Assembly (NCBI GenBank): GCA_036689265.1
Contig: CP144777.1
Location: 124,001 to 188,000 of the forward strand
DNA: 64,000 nucleotides
Reading direction: 5' to 3'
Source of the DNA: Stammera capleta_AF
Lineage (GTDB): Bacteria; Pseudomonadota; Gammaproteobacteria; Enterobacterales; Enterobacteriaceae
Under the pieces are notes generated by a model that did not search any database, was not told the DNA's origin, and saw nothing but the letters and a program-made list of their open reading frames with translations. Positions within the stretch are counted from its first letter, which is position 1. Each line of letters opens with the position of its first letter. A program made the position numbers and the translations under genes. Of the stretch, positions 37,972 to 47,566 are shown in pieces.

Positions 37972-39015
37972 ATGACATTTAAAATAGGTATAATAGGATT
38001 ACCAAATGTTGGTAAATCTACACTTTTTAATATAATAACAAAAAAAAAAGTAAAAAATGAAAATTTCCCTTTTTGCACTATAAAACCAAATATAGGAACA
38101 TTTATAATAAAAGATAAAAGAATACATAAAATAGCTAATTTATTAAAAATAAATAAAATAATTCTACCAAAAATAAAAATTATAGATATAGGAGGTTTAA
38201 TAAAAGGATCATCAAAAGGTCTAGGATTAGGAATTAATTTTTTAGAAGAAATCAAAAATATAGATATATTGTTACATATAGTAAGAATATTTAAAAATCC
38301 AGAAATAGTTAATATTAATAAAGAAATAAATCCTATAAAAGATATTAACACTATAAATGATGAAATATCTTTATCAGATATATATAAATTAGAAAAAATA
38401 AAAACAAAAAAAATTATTAAAAAAAAATTAGAAAATTTAAAAAAAATTAACCTATATATAAAATATATAGAAAAAAACAAAAAAATAAAAAACATAAAAC
38501 AAGAAGATAATATTTTTTTTAAACAAATAAATATACTTTCAAATAAACCAAAAATATATATTATAAATATTAATGAATATGAAAAAAAATATAATAATAT
38601 ACAAATAAAAAAAATAAATAAATATTTAAACAAAAAAAATAATATATTTATAATAGATATCAAAAAATACGAAAATAAAACAAATAACAAAAAAAACAAA
38701 AATAAACACTATAATATAATAAATAAAATTGTAAAAAAAAGTTTAAAATTATTAAATTTAATAACTTTTTTTACTAAAAATAAAAAAGAAATTAAAGCCT
38801 GGATTATTAATAAAACAAACAAATCAATAAAAATATCAAAAAAAATACATACTGATTTTGAAAAAAAAATAATAAAAACTAAAATAATAAAATTTAATGA
38901 TTTAATAAATTACAAAAATATAAAAACAATAAAAAAATATGGAAAAATAAAATTTAAAAATAAAAAATACACTATTAAAGATGGTGATTTAATAAAATTT
39001 ATCATTAATAAATAA
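37972..39015 (+). CDS. ychF: YchF/OLA1-type ATPase
   Basis: Translation-associated P-loop ATPase of the Obg family. G1 is GLPNVGKST near residue 7, with FPFCTIKPNIGTF and the G3-like DIGGLIKGSSKGLGLG; the C-terminal TGS domain has TFFTKNKKEIKAWII, HTDFEKK and DGDLIKFII. Length 347 (E. coli 363). The middle part is unusually K/N/I-rich. The ORF starts at an ATG with no strong ribosome-binding site. Confidence 0.93.
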   Translation: MTFKIGIIGLPNVGKSTLFNIITKKKVKNENFPFCTIKPNIGTFIIKDKRIHKIANLLKINKIILPKIKIIDIGGLIKGSSKGLGLGINFLEEIKNIDILLHIVRIFKNPEIVNINKEINPIKDINTINDEISLSDIYKLEKIKTKKIIKKKLENLKKINLYIKYIEKNKKIKNIKQEDNIFFKQINILSNKPKIYIININEYEKKYNNIQIKKINKYLNKKNNIFIIDIKKYENKTNNKKNKNKHYNIINKIVKKSLKLLNLITFFTKNKKEIKAWIINKTNKSIKISKKIHTDFEKKIIKTKIIKFNDLINYKNIKTIKKYGKIKFKNKKYTIKDGDLIKFIINK

Positions 39016-39051
39016 AATAAATTTAATAATTTAAAATATATAGGTTACAAC

Positions 39052-40533
39052 ATGATATTTAAACAACCAAAACCCTTTTATTTGATATTCAGTTTAGAAC
39101 TATGGGAAAGATTTGGTTTTTATGGATTACAAGCAATAATTACTACTTATTTAATTAAAAAAATGTCATTGTCTGAAACTGAATCTATAACATTATTTTC
39201 ATCATTTATAGCAATAGTTTATGGATTTGTTTCTATAGGAGGTTGGTTAGGAGACAAAATTTTAGGAATAAAAAGAACAATGAAACTTGGAATATTTATT
39301 TTAATACTAGGATATACAATAATGAGTTTTTCAGAAAAAAATATAAAATTAGTATATTTAGCTCTTTCAACTATTGCAGTTGGAAATTGTATATTTAAAG
39401 TAAATCCATCATCACTATTATCATTATGCTATAAAAATAAAAAAAATGAAATAGATACTGCTTTTACAATTTACTATATGTCTATAAATATAGGGTCATT
39501 ATTATCAATGTTATTAACACCATGGTTAGTACATAAATACAATTGGGGTATTGCTTTTTCTGCATCAGTATTAGGATTATTAATAACATTAATAAATTTT
39601 ATATATTTTCAACAAATAATTAAAAAATTAGGATCTAAACCTGATTTTTTACCAATTACAAAAAAAAAAATAATATTAATTACTATAGGAATAGTAACAT
39701 CTATTTTTATAACTAATTGGTTATTACAAACCGAACATATAACCAACAAACTACTAGAATTAACAATTTTAATAACATCATGTATTTTTATAAAAAAATT
39801 TATTAAACTAAATACAATAGAAAAAAAAAAAATGATTGTTGTTTTAATATTAATTATAGAAGCAACAATTTTTTTTACATTATATAATCAAATGCCGACA
39901 TCATTAAACTTTTTTGCAATAAGAAATGTAAAACATAATATATTAAATTTAAATATAGAACCAGAACAATATCAATCATTAAATCCATTTTGGATTATAA
40001 TATTTAGTCCAATATTAGCAAAAATGTACAATAAAATTGGTGATAAAAAATTACCAATAACACATAAATTTACAATAGGTATGATTTTATGCACCATATC
40101 TTTTTTAATTTTACCTTTAGGAATTATATTAGATACAAATAAAGAAGGATTAATTTCAGCATATTGGTTGATATTAAGCTATGCTTTTCAAAGCTTAGGT
40201 GAATTGATGATTTCTGGTTTAGGTTTATCAATGATAGCACAATTAGTTCCAGAAAAATTAACAGGGTTTTCAATGGGTTTTTGGTATTTGACAACATCTA
40301 TATCTTCAATAATATCAGGAAAAATAGCAAATCTTATGTCTTTTCCAAAATCAATAAATATAAATACATTTAAATCTCTAAATATTTATAAAAATGTATT
40401 TTTTAATATAGGTATATTTAGTGGTATCATAACTATTATAGTAATAATTATTACTCCTTTTTTATATTCAATAATAAAAGAAAAAAATATTACTAAAATT
40501 AAAAAAATGAAAAATAATAAAATAATAAAATAA
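39052..40533 (+). CDS. dtpA: DtpA-type proton-dependent di/tripeptide permease
   Basis: Inner-membrane POT/PTR2 transporter that imports small peptides with protons. The 493 residues align over their full length with E. coli DtpA (500). The first helix has FYLIFSLELWERFGFYG with the family ExxER motif, followed by GGWLGDKILG, NPSSLLSLCY, YYMSINIGSL, MPTSLNFFAIRNV, YQSLNPFWII and GELMISGLGLSMIAQLVP. About 14 hydrophobic segments are expected. It precedes the mannose-type PTS genes on the same strand, giving a compact uptake region. Confidence 0.94.
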   Translation: MIFKQPKPFYLIFSLELWERFGFYGLQAIITTYLIKKMSLSETESITLFSSFIAIVYGFVSIGGWLGDKILGIKRTMKLGIFILILGYTIMSFSEKNIKLVYLALSTIAVGNCIFKVNPSSLLSLCYKNKKNEIDTAFTIYYMSINIGSLLSMLLTPWLVHKYNWGIAFSASVLGLLITLINFIYFQQIIKKLGSKPDFLPITKKKIILITIGIVTSIFITNWLLQTEHITNKLLELTILITSCIFIKKFIKLNTIEKKKMIVVLILIIEATIFFTLYNQMPTSLNFFAIRNVKHNILNLNIEPEQYQSLNPFWIIIFSPILAKMYNKIGDKKLPITHKFTIGMILCTISFLILPLGIILDTNKEGLISAYWLILSYAFQSLGELMISGLGLSMIAQLVPEKLTGFSMGFWYLTTSISSIISGKIANLMSFPKSININTFKSLNIYKNVFFNIGIFSGIITIIVIIITPFLYSIIKEKNITKIKKMKNNKIIK

Positions 40534-40586
40534 TTAATAATAAAATATATAAATATATAATTAAAATATAAATAAAGGAAAATTTT

Positions 40587-40991
40587 TTGAATACAGCTAT
40601 AATAATATGTACTCATGGAAAATTAGCTACAGAATTTTTAAATACTGCAGAACTAATAATAGGAAAACAAAAAAACATAAAAACAATAAATTTTTTTACA
40701 GGGGAAAATATAGATGATATATTAAAAAAATATGAAATAGCAATAAAAAATCTAAACATAAAAAATGGTTTAATATTCCTAGTCGACATTTGGGGAGGAA
40801 GTCCATTTAATGCAGCAAACAAAATACTTAATGAAAAAAATATAACTTGTGATATAATTTCTGGAATCAATATACCAATGATATTAGAAATTTTAATGGA
40901 AAGAGAAGAAAATGACAATTTTGAAAAACTAATAAAAATAGCAATCAAAAATGGAAAAATTGGTATTAAAAATACAAAAAAAATATTTTAA
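40587..40991 (+). CDS. manX: Mannose-family PTS, EIIA subunit (separate gene)
   Basis: Takes phosphate from HPr on the His of CTHGKLA (residue 10) and passes it to IIB. It aligns with the first ~134 residues of E. coli ManX, including FLVDIWGGSPFNAANKI, ISGINIPM and LMEREENDNFEKL. In E. coli IIA and IIB are one 323-residue protein; here the linker is gone and IIA ends in a TAA 21 bases before IIB. The start is TTG at 40587, chosen for the AAAGGAA site upstream and alignment with MTIAIVIGTHG. Confidence 0.93.
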   Translation: MNTAIIICTHGKLATEFLNTAELIIGKQKNIKTINFFTGENIDDILKKYEIAIKNLNIKNGLIFLVDIWGGSPFNAANKILNEKNITCDIISGINIPMILEILMEREENDNFEKLIKIAIKNGKIGIKNTKKIF

Positions 40992-41012
40992 AATAATAGA
41001 AATATAAATTAT

Positions 41013-41495
41013 ATGAAAATAATGTTAACTAGAATAGATGACAGATTAATACATGGACAAGTAGCTATAGGATGGAGTAAAAAACTAAAAATATCAAAAA
41101 TAATCGTTATAAATGATAAAATATATAGAGATCAAATTAGAACAAATTTACTTAAACAAGTATCTCCCCCAGGAATAACATCACATGTAGTAAGTATAGA
41201 TAGATTTATAAAAATTTATAATAATCCAATATATAAAAAAATAAAAGTATTACTTTTATTCACTAATCCTACAGATATATTAGAAACAATAAATAAAGGG
41301 GTTAAAATAAAAACAATTAATATTGGAGGAATGTCTTACAAAAAAGATAAAAAACAAATTACAGATGCTGTATCAATAAATAAAAAAGATATTAAATCAT
41401 TTATAAAACTAAATAAAATGAATATAGAACTAGAAATAAGAAAAGTTCCTAATGACGAAAAAATAAATTTAATTAATTTAATACAAAATATTTAG
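41013..41495 (+). CDS. Mannose-family PTS, EIIB subunit (separate gene)
   Basis: Cytoplasmic IIB that phosphorylates the incoming sugar. RIDDRLIHGQVAIGW carries the phospho-His (H14), and QVSPPGITSHVV, LLFTNPTDILE and NIGGMSYKKDKKQI align with the C-terminal half of E. coli ManX. 160 residues, own ATG start. It is the other half of the split manX. manY follows 11 bases later. Confidence 0.93.
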   Translation: MKIMLTRIDDRLIHGQVAIGWSKKLKISKIIVINDKIYRDQIRTNLLKQVSPPGITSHVVSIDRFIKIYNNPIYKKIKVLLLFTNPTDILETINKGVKIKTINIGGMSYKKDKKQITDAVSINKKDIKSFIKLNKMNIELEIRKVPNDEKINLINLIQNI

Positions 41496-41506
41496 AGACA
41501 AGGAAA

Positions 41507-42298
41507 ATGGAAATAAAATTAACTGAAACAATATTAATATTTCTAACTAGTTGTTTAATTGGTATAGAATCTACATTAGAAGAATTTCAAATACATAGAC
41601 CTATAATAACATGTACATTAATAGGTTTGATTTTAAATAATATAACGAAAGGAATAATTATTGGTAGTATATTAGAAATGACATCATTGGGTTGGATGAA
41701 TATAGGTGCATCTATATCACCGGATATTTCAATAGCATCTATAATATCTACTATATTAGTTATATGTGGAAAACAAAATATAGGTTCAAGTATAGCATTA
41801 GCAATTCCATTATCCGCTTTAGGACAAATATTAACAATTTTAATAAGAGGTATTAATATTTTCTTTCAACATACTGCTGATAAAATAGCAAAAAAATATA
41901 ATATATCTTATATTTCTTATATACATATAAGTGCATTAATATTACAATCTTTAAGAGTAGCTTTACCTGTTCTTATAATAAGTTCAACAATTAAAACTCA
42001 AATAATTCAAAAAATATTAAACTCTATTCCTATTGTAATAACTAATGGTTTAAATATAGCTGGAGGTATAATAGTAGTAGTAGGTTATGCAATGGTTATT
42101 AATATAATGAAAACAAAATATTTAATGCCGTTCTTTTATTTAGGTTTTACAATATCAGCTTTTACAACATTTAATTTAGTATCAATGGGAATAATAGGTT
42201 TTATTTTATCAACATTATATATACAATTATCACCAAAATATATAGATATAAAAAATTTAAATATAAATAATAATAATAAACAAGATGAATTAGATTAA
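41507..42298 (+). CDS. manY: Mannose-family PTS, EIIC membrane subunit
   Basis: Membrane channel subunit with several hydrophobic helices: FLTSCLIGIESTLEEFQIHRPIITCTLIG, GSILEMTSLGWMNIGASISPD and GGIIVVVGYAMVINIM, as in E. coli ManY (266 residues; here 263). Works with the IID subunit as the transport channel. The ACAAGGAAA site precedes the ATG. E. coli substrates are mannose, glucose, glucosamine and GlcNAc; the one used here cannot be read from the sequence. Confidence 0.95.
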   Translation: MEIKLTETILIFLTSCLIGIESTLEEFQIHRPIITCTLIGLILNNITKGIIIGSILEMTSLGWMNIGASISPDISIASIISTILVICGKQNIGSSIALAIPLSALGQILTILIRGINIFFQHTADKIAKKYNISYISYIHISALILQSLRVALPVLIISSTIKTQIIQKILNSIPIVITNGLNIAGGIIVVVGYAMVINIMKTKYLMPFFYLGFTISAFTTFNLVSMGIIGFILSTLYIQLSPKYIDIKNLNINNNNKQDELD

Positions 42299-42301
42299 AT
42301 T

Positions 42302-43138
42302 ATGAAAATGGAAAAAAAAAAAATTAATACAAAAGATTTAATAAAAGTTTTTATAAGAGTTCATTTACTACAAGGATCTTGGAATTTCGAAAGAATGCAA
42401 TCATTAGGATTTTGTTTTTCCTTAATGCCAATAATAAAAAAATTATATCATAACAATGAAAAAGAAAAAAGATTAGCTATAAAAAGACATTTAGAATTCT
42501 TTAACACTCATCCTTACATGGTTGCACCTATATTGGGAATAATAATTTCTATGGAAGAAAAAAAATCTAATGGTTTTAAAATAACAGATAAAACTATAAA
42601 TAACATAAAAGTAGGATTAATGGGCCCATTAGCCGGTGTAGGTGACCCAATATTTTGGGGAACCTTAAGACCTATATTGTCAGCTTTAGGTTCAAGTATA
42701 GCATCTAATGGAAACATAATGGGGCCTATAATATTTTTTTCATTATTTAATATAATTAGATTAACTACTATTTATTATGGAATAACATATGGATATAAAA
42801 AAGGTTTAAATATAATTAAAAAACTAAATAAAAATTTAATTAAAAAAATAACTGAAGCATCATCTATATTGGGTTTATTTGTAATGGGATCATTAGTAAA
42901 TAAATGGACTAAAATTAGTATGCCTGTAATAATTACTATGACAAAAAAAAATAATCATGTTACAAATATAATAACAGTACAAAATGTACTTGATCAAATA
43001 TTACCTGGAATAATACCTCTTATATTAACATTATCATGTATGTGGTTACTTAAAAAAAAAACTAATCCACTAATAATAATAGTGTATTTATTTATATTTA
43101 GCATAATAGGTAGTTATTTAAAAATTATATATTTTTAA
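42302..43138 (+). CDS. manZ: Mannose-family PTS, EIID membrane subunit
   Basis: Partner of ManY. The 278 residues (E. coli about 283) include FIRVHLLQGSWNFERMQSLGFCFSL, FFNTHPYMVAPILG, GLMGPLAGVGDPIFWGTLRP and a C-terminal transmembrane helix. Starts 3 bases after manY. The EI and HPr proteins needed to energise this system are not in the window. ManYZ is also the phage lambda entry channel in E. coli, but that is irrelevant for a symbiont. Confidence 0.95.
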   Translation: MKMEKKKINTKDLIKVFIRVHLLQGSWNFERMQSLGFCFSLMPIIKKLYHNNEKEKRLAIKRHLEFFNTHPYMVAPILGIIISMEEKKSNGFKITDKTINNIKVGLMGPLAGVGDPIFWGTLRPILSALGSSIASNGNIMGPIIFFSLFNIIRLTTIYYGITYGYKKGLNIIKKLNKNLIKKITEASSILGLFVMGSLVNKWTKISMPVIITMTKKNNHVTNIITVQNVLDQILPGIIPLILTLSCMWLLKKKTNPLIIIVYLFIFSIIGSYLKIIYF

Positions 43139-43382
43139 TAAAAAATTCTTCTTAAATATTATCCACTTTGATTAATTTAAAATTCAGTATAAACTTTAAA
43201 AACATAATAAAAATATTAAATAATTTTTTTATTATTTTTTTTATTTAAAAAAAATAAATAAAAATAAATTGAAAATTATTTTTATCAATTAACATAATAA
43301 CACATTAATAAAAATATATTTTTTTTAATTTTATTTTATAAAAAATAAAAAATTATTAAATATATATTTAAAATATATTAAA
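43139..43382. other. AT-rich spacer between manZ and gyrA
   Basis: Contains only homopolymer-like A and T tracts, with one DnaA-box-like nonamer, TTATCCACT at 43159-43167 (consensus TTATCCACA). A single box with no flanking cluster and no strand-bias change does not make an origin. The gyrA promoter must lie here. No coding remnant was found. Confidence 0.4.
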
Positions 43383-45875
43383 ATGAACAAAAAATTTAAA
43401 AATATAAACTTAATAAATATAGAAACAGAATTAAAAAAATCATACTTAAATTACGCTATGTCTGTAATTATAGGTAGAGCGTTACCAGACATAAGAGATG
43501 GATTAAAACCCGTACATAGAAGAATAATATATGCAATGTATATATTAGATAATAAATACAACAAAGCATACAAAAAATCAGCTAGAATAGTAGGAGATGT
43601 AATAGGAAAATATCATCCTCATGGAGATAACGCTGTTTATGAATCCATAGTAAGAATGGCTCAAAAATTTTCTTTAAGATATCCATTAATAGATGGTCAA
43701 GGTAATTTTGGATCTATTGATGGAGATTCAGCTGCAGCAATGAGATATACAGAAATAAGAATGTCAAAAATTACACAAGAATTCTTAAAAGACATTAAAA
43801 AAAATACCATAAATTATATAAATAATTATGATAATTCAGAAAAAATACCTGAAATACTTCCTACTAAAATACCAAATATACTAATTAATGGATCTACAGG
43901 AATAGCTGTAGGAATGGCTACAAATATACCACCACATAATATTATTGAAGTAATGAATGCCTTTTTAGCATTTATAGATAATAAAAAACTAAATACTAAA
44001 TCATTAATGAAATATATAAAAGGTCCAGATTTTCCAACAGGGGGAATAATAGAAAAAAACGAAGAAATATACAAAGCATATAAAACAGGAAGAGGAACAA
44101 TACAAATAAAAGCAAAAATAAAAATAGAAATAGATAAAAAAACAAAAAAAAAAAATATTATTATTTATGAATTACCATATCAAATAAATAAATCAAAATT
44201 AATAGAAAAAATAATTGAATTAATAAAAGACAAAAAAATAGAAGGAATAAACAATATAAAAGATGAATCAGATAAAGATGGAATGAGAATAAATATAGAA
44301 ACTAAAAAAGATGCAAACAACGAAATTATAATTAATAAACTATTTTATTTAACTAATTTACAAATATCTTATGGTATAAATATGGTTGCTCTACATAATG
44401 GACAACCAAAAATATTAAAATTAAAAGACATAATTTATATATTTATAAAACATAGAAAAAAAATAATAAAAAATAAAATTATATTTAAATTAAATTATGC
44501 AAATAAAAAATTACATATATTAGAAGGACTTTTAATATCATTAAACAATATTGATTACATAATAAACTTAATAAAAACATCTAAAGATAAAAAAGAAATA
44601 AAAAAAAAACTAGAAAATTTAAAATGGAACATAAACGAAAAAAAAATATTCAAAAAAAAATATAAATTGAGTAAAAAACAAATAAAATCAATATTAAAAA
44701 TTAATCTAATAAAATTAACTCAAACAGAACAACACAAAATACTATATAAATATAATAATATTAAAAAACAAATTTCAAATTTAAATTTTATTTTAAAAAA
44801 TAGTAAAGAAATAAAAAAAATAATAAAAAAAGAATTCACAAATATAAAAAACAAATTTGGAGATAAAAGAATTACCAAAATAAATAAAAAATTTAAAAAT
44901 ATAAAAAATAAAGATTTAATAAAAAAAGAAAATGTTGTAATAACATTATCAAAATTAGGATATATAAAATATCAAAAATTATCAACATATGAAACACAAC
45001 ATAAAGGTGGAAAAGGTAAATTAGCAGTAAAAATAAAAAAAGAAGATTTTATGAATCAAATTATAGTAACAAATACACATCGTAATATATTTCTATTTTC
45101 AAATAAAGGAAAATTATTTATAACAAAAGTATATAAATTACCTTACTATGGAAGAACATCTAAAGGAAAACCAATAATAAATATATTGTCTTTAGGAAAA
45201 GATGAAAAAATAACTAATATACTACCAGTTAATAAAAATAAGTTGTCACATTATATTTTTATGACTACTTCAAATGGAATAATTAAAAAAATTAAAATAA
45301 AAGAAATAAATATAAAAAAAAGAAAAAAAGGTTTAAATATAATAAAACTAAAAAATAATGATGAATTAATAAAAGTTAATATTACTAATGGAAAAAATAA
45401 AATTATGCTTTTCACAAAAAAAGGAAAAGCAATTAAATTTTCTGAAAAAAATATTAGAACAATGGGTAGAAATGCATATGGAATAAAAGGAATAAAATTA
45501 TCTAAAAAAGATAATGTAGTATCTGGAATAATTTTAAACGATGTAAATAAAGAAATTCTAATAGTTACAGAAAATGGCTACGGAAAAAGAACATATATAA
45601 AAGAATTCAAAACAAGATCAAGAGCAACAATAGGAATTAAATCTATAAAAATTAATAAAAAAAATGGAAATGTAATAGATGCACAAATAATAAATAAAAA
45701 CGATCAAATTATGTTAATTACAAACAAAGGAAAATTGATAAGAATATCAGTTTCAGAAATAAATATTTTAAAACGTAATACACAAGGTATAATTTTAATT
45801 AGAACAAAAGAAAAAGATGAAAAATTAATAGGTATACAAAGAATATCTATAGTTAATAAAATAATTAAAACATAA
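43383..45875 (+). CDS. gyrA: DNA gyrase subunit A
   Basis: Breakage-reunion subunit of gyrase. The active-site Tyr122 lies in AAAMRYTEIRM, and NKAYKKSARIVGDVIGKYHPHGD distinguishes it from ParC. The GyrA box that wraps DNA is QHKGGKG instead of QRRGGKG, keeping the glycine core. Length 830 (E. coli 875); the acidic C-terminal tail is absent. Residues at the quinolone-region positions are Asn83 and Glu87 (Ser and Asp in E. coli). The C-terminal beta-pinwheel is very lysine-rich. Confidence 0.96.
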   Translation: MNKKFKNINLINIETELKKSYLNYAMSVIIGRALPDIRDGLKPVHRRIIYAMYILDNKYNKAYKKSARIVGDVIGKYHPHGDNAVYESIVRMAQKFSLRYPLIDGQGNFGSIDGDSAAAMRYTEIRMSKITQEFLKDIKKNTINYINNYDNSEKIPEILPTKIPNILINGSTGIAVGMATNIPPHNIIEVMNAFLAFIDNKKLNTKSLMKYIKGPDFPTGGIIEKNEEIYKAYKTGRGTIQIKAKIKIEIDKKTKKKNIIIYELPYQINKSKLIEKIIELIKDKKIEGINNIKDESDKDGMRINIETKKDANNEIIINKLFYLTNLQISYGINMVALHNGQPKILKLKDIIYIFIKHRKKIIKNKIIFKLNYANKKLHILEGLLISLNNIDYIINLIKTSKDKKEIKKKLENLKWNINEKKIFKKKYKLSKKQIKSILKINLIKLTQTEQHKILYKYNNIKKQISNLNFILKNSKEIKKIIKKEFTNIKNKFGDKRITKINKKFKNIKNKDLIKKENVVITLSKLGYIKYQKLSTYETQHKGGKGKLAVKIKKEDFMNQIIVTNTHRNIFLFSNKGKLFITKVYKLPYYGRTSKGKPIINILSLGKDEKITNILPVNKNKLSHYIFMTTSNGIIKKIKIKEINIKKRKKGLNIIKLKNNDELIKVNITNGKNKIMLFTKKGKAIKFSEKNIRTMGRNAYGIKGIKLSKKDNVVSGIILNDVNKEILIVTENGYGKRTYIKEFKTRSRATIGIKSIKINKKNGNVIDAQIINKNDQIMLITNKGKLIRISVSEINILKRNTQGIILIRTKEKDEKLIGIQRISIVNKIIKT

Positions 45876-45895
45876 TTTTATTATTGTATTAAAAA

Positions 45896-47314
45896 TTATA
45901 AAATATGTATAGAAGTTGTATTACTTATAGTTCCACTACTAACTAAAGCTCCAGAAACCATAACAACAATATCACCAACTTTAGCATAACCAGTAGATAA
46001 CGATAACTTTTTTCCTACACTATAAAAATCATCAGTAGATTTAATTGAATTAACAATCAATGGATGAACCCCTTTTACTAATAATAACTGTCTACAAACA
46101 ATATCACTTTCAGTTAAAGCTAAAATTAAAGATTTTGGAAAATATTTTCTAATAAATAAAGCGGATTTTCCTGCTCTTGTAAAAACAAGAATTAAAGAAG
46201 AATTTAATTTTCTAGATATATCTACTGAACTTTTACATACTGCTTCTCCTATATTCATAGGAGTATTATCATATTCAGGTATAAAATTTACCATATAATT
46301 ATCTGTTCTTTCACATATTTTAGACATAATTTTTACAGTTTCAATAGGATAATTTCCTTTAGCACTTTCAGCAGATAACATTACAGCATCTGTTCCATCT
46401 AAAATTGCATTAGCTACATCACCAGCTTCAGCTCTGGTAGGTCTAGGATTATATATCATAGATTCTAACATTTGAGTAGCTGTTATAACTACTTTTCCAA
46501 CAGAATTACACTTTTTTATCATCATTTTTTGAGCCAAAATAACATCTTCAACTGGTATTTCAACACCTAAATCACCTCTAGCAACCATAATTCCATCAGA
46601 TAAATTTAAAATTTCATCAAAATTATTCAAACCATCCCTGTTTTCAATTTTAGAAATAATTTGTATATTATTTCCACCATTTTCATCTAAAAAATTTCTT
46701 ATTTTTTTTATATCTAAACCATTTCTAACAAAAGAAGCTGCTATAAAATCAATATTATTATTACATGCAAATAATAAATCTTTTTTATCTTTTTTTTGTA
46801 AATAAGGTAGTTTTATAAAAGTTGTTGGAAAATTTATACCTTTATTTTCTCCTAAAATACCTCCATTTAATACTATACAAATTATTTCCATATCTTTTTT
46901 ATCAATGTCAATAACTTTCATAGAAATCAAACCATCATCAACTAAAATTGGGTCATTTATTTTAATATCATTTATTATACCTTCATAAGAAATAGCAACT
47001 TTTAAACTATTACCTATAAATTTCTTGTTACAAGTAAAAATAAATATTTGATTTTCTAATAAAGTTACTTCTTTTGATTCAAATAATTTCAAAGTACGTA
47101 TTTCTGGTCCTTTTGTATCTAATAATAATGATGCTTTATTTCCTGATTTATTTATTGCTAATTTTAAATTTTTTATATATTTTTTATGATCATTATAATT
47201 TCCATGAGAAAAATTTAATCTCATTATATTCATTCCTGAATTTAATAAACCTATAATTAATTCTACTTCTTTTGTAGAAGGACCAACAGTACATACAATT
47301 TTTGTTTTTTTCAT
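45896..47314 (-). CDS. pykF: Pyruvate kinase I
   Basis: Makes ATP and pyruvate from PEP. MKKTKIVCTVGPSTKE, MRLNFSHG, LLDTKGPEIRT, ISKIENRDGLNNFDEIL, MVARGDLGVEIP, TATQMLESMIYNPRPTRAE and the C-terminal SGALVSSGTISNTTSIHIL fit PykF rather than PykA; 472 residues (PykF 470). Together with the PTS, which also turns PEP into pyruvate, it feeds pyruvate dehydrogenase. Confidence 0.95.
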   Translation of the reverse strand: MKKTKIVCTVGPSTKEVELIIGLLNSGMNIMRLNFSHGNYNDHKKYIKNLKLAINKSGNKASLLLDTKGPEIRTLKLFESKEVTLLENQIFIFTCNKKFIGNSLKVAISYEGIINDIKINDPILVDDGLISMKVIDIDKKDMEIICIVLNGGILGENKGINFPTTFIKLPYLQKKDKKDLLFACNNNIDFIAASFVRNGLDIKKIRNFLDENGGNNIQIISKIENRDGLNNFDEILNLSDGIMVARGDLGVEIPVEDVILAQKMMIKKCNSVGKVVITATQMLESMIYNPRPTRAEAGDVANAILDGTDAVMLSAESAKGNYPIETVKIMSKICERTDNYMVNFIPEYDNTPMNIGEAVCKSSVDISRKLNSSLILVFTRAGKSALFIRKYFPKSLILALTESDIVCRQLLLVKGVHPLIVNSIKSTDDFYSVGKKLSLSTGYAKVGDIVVMVSGALVSSGTISNTTSIHIL

Positions 47315-47346
47315 TTAAATATTTCACTTTTATTTTTTTAAACAAA

Positions 47347-47418
47347 TGCGTTCTAGTGGATTCGAACCACTGACTTCCATTACGTCAAAATGACACTCTA
47401 CCACTGAGTTAAGAACGC
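47347..47418 (-). tRNA. tRNA-Val (anticodon GAC)
   Basis: 72 bases on the minus strand. Acceptor GCGTTCT pairs with AGAACGC, discriminator A; anticodon loop TTGACGT on a five-pair stem with one T-G pair. It resembles E. coli valV/valW (GAC). CCA is not encoded. It would read GUC/GUU; GUA and GUG need another Val tRNA. Confidence 0.92.
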
Positions 47419-47566
47419 TATTCAATATGAAAATTATAAACTATAATGTTATTAATTACAAATTAATAAATTATTAAATATATATAAATTAAAAATAAAT
47501 AAACATATATTTATTTTAAATATAAATATTTTTTATTATTTTAAAGTTAAAAAAATTTTTAAAAAT

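Noticed and set aside
37917..38699. 260-codon minus-strand ORF resembling a multi-pass membrane protein
   Set aside because: It is fully antisense to ychF, whose GTPase motifs and TGS domain are clear; the hydrophobicity is an effect of base composition.
43159..43167. DnaA-box-like TTATCCACT as a possible replication origin
   Set aside because: A single imperfect box, no cluster, and the strand bias does not change there.
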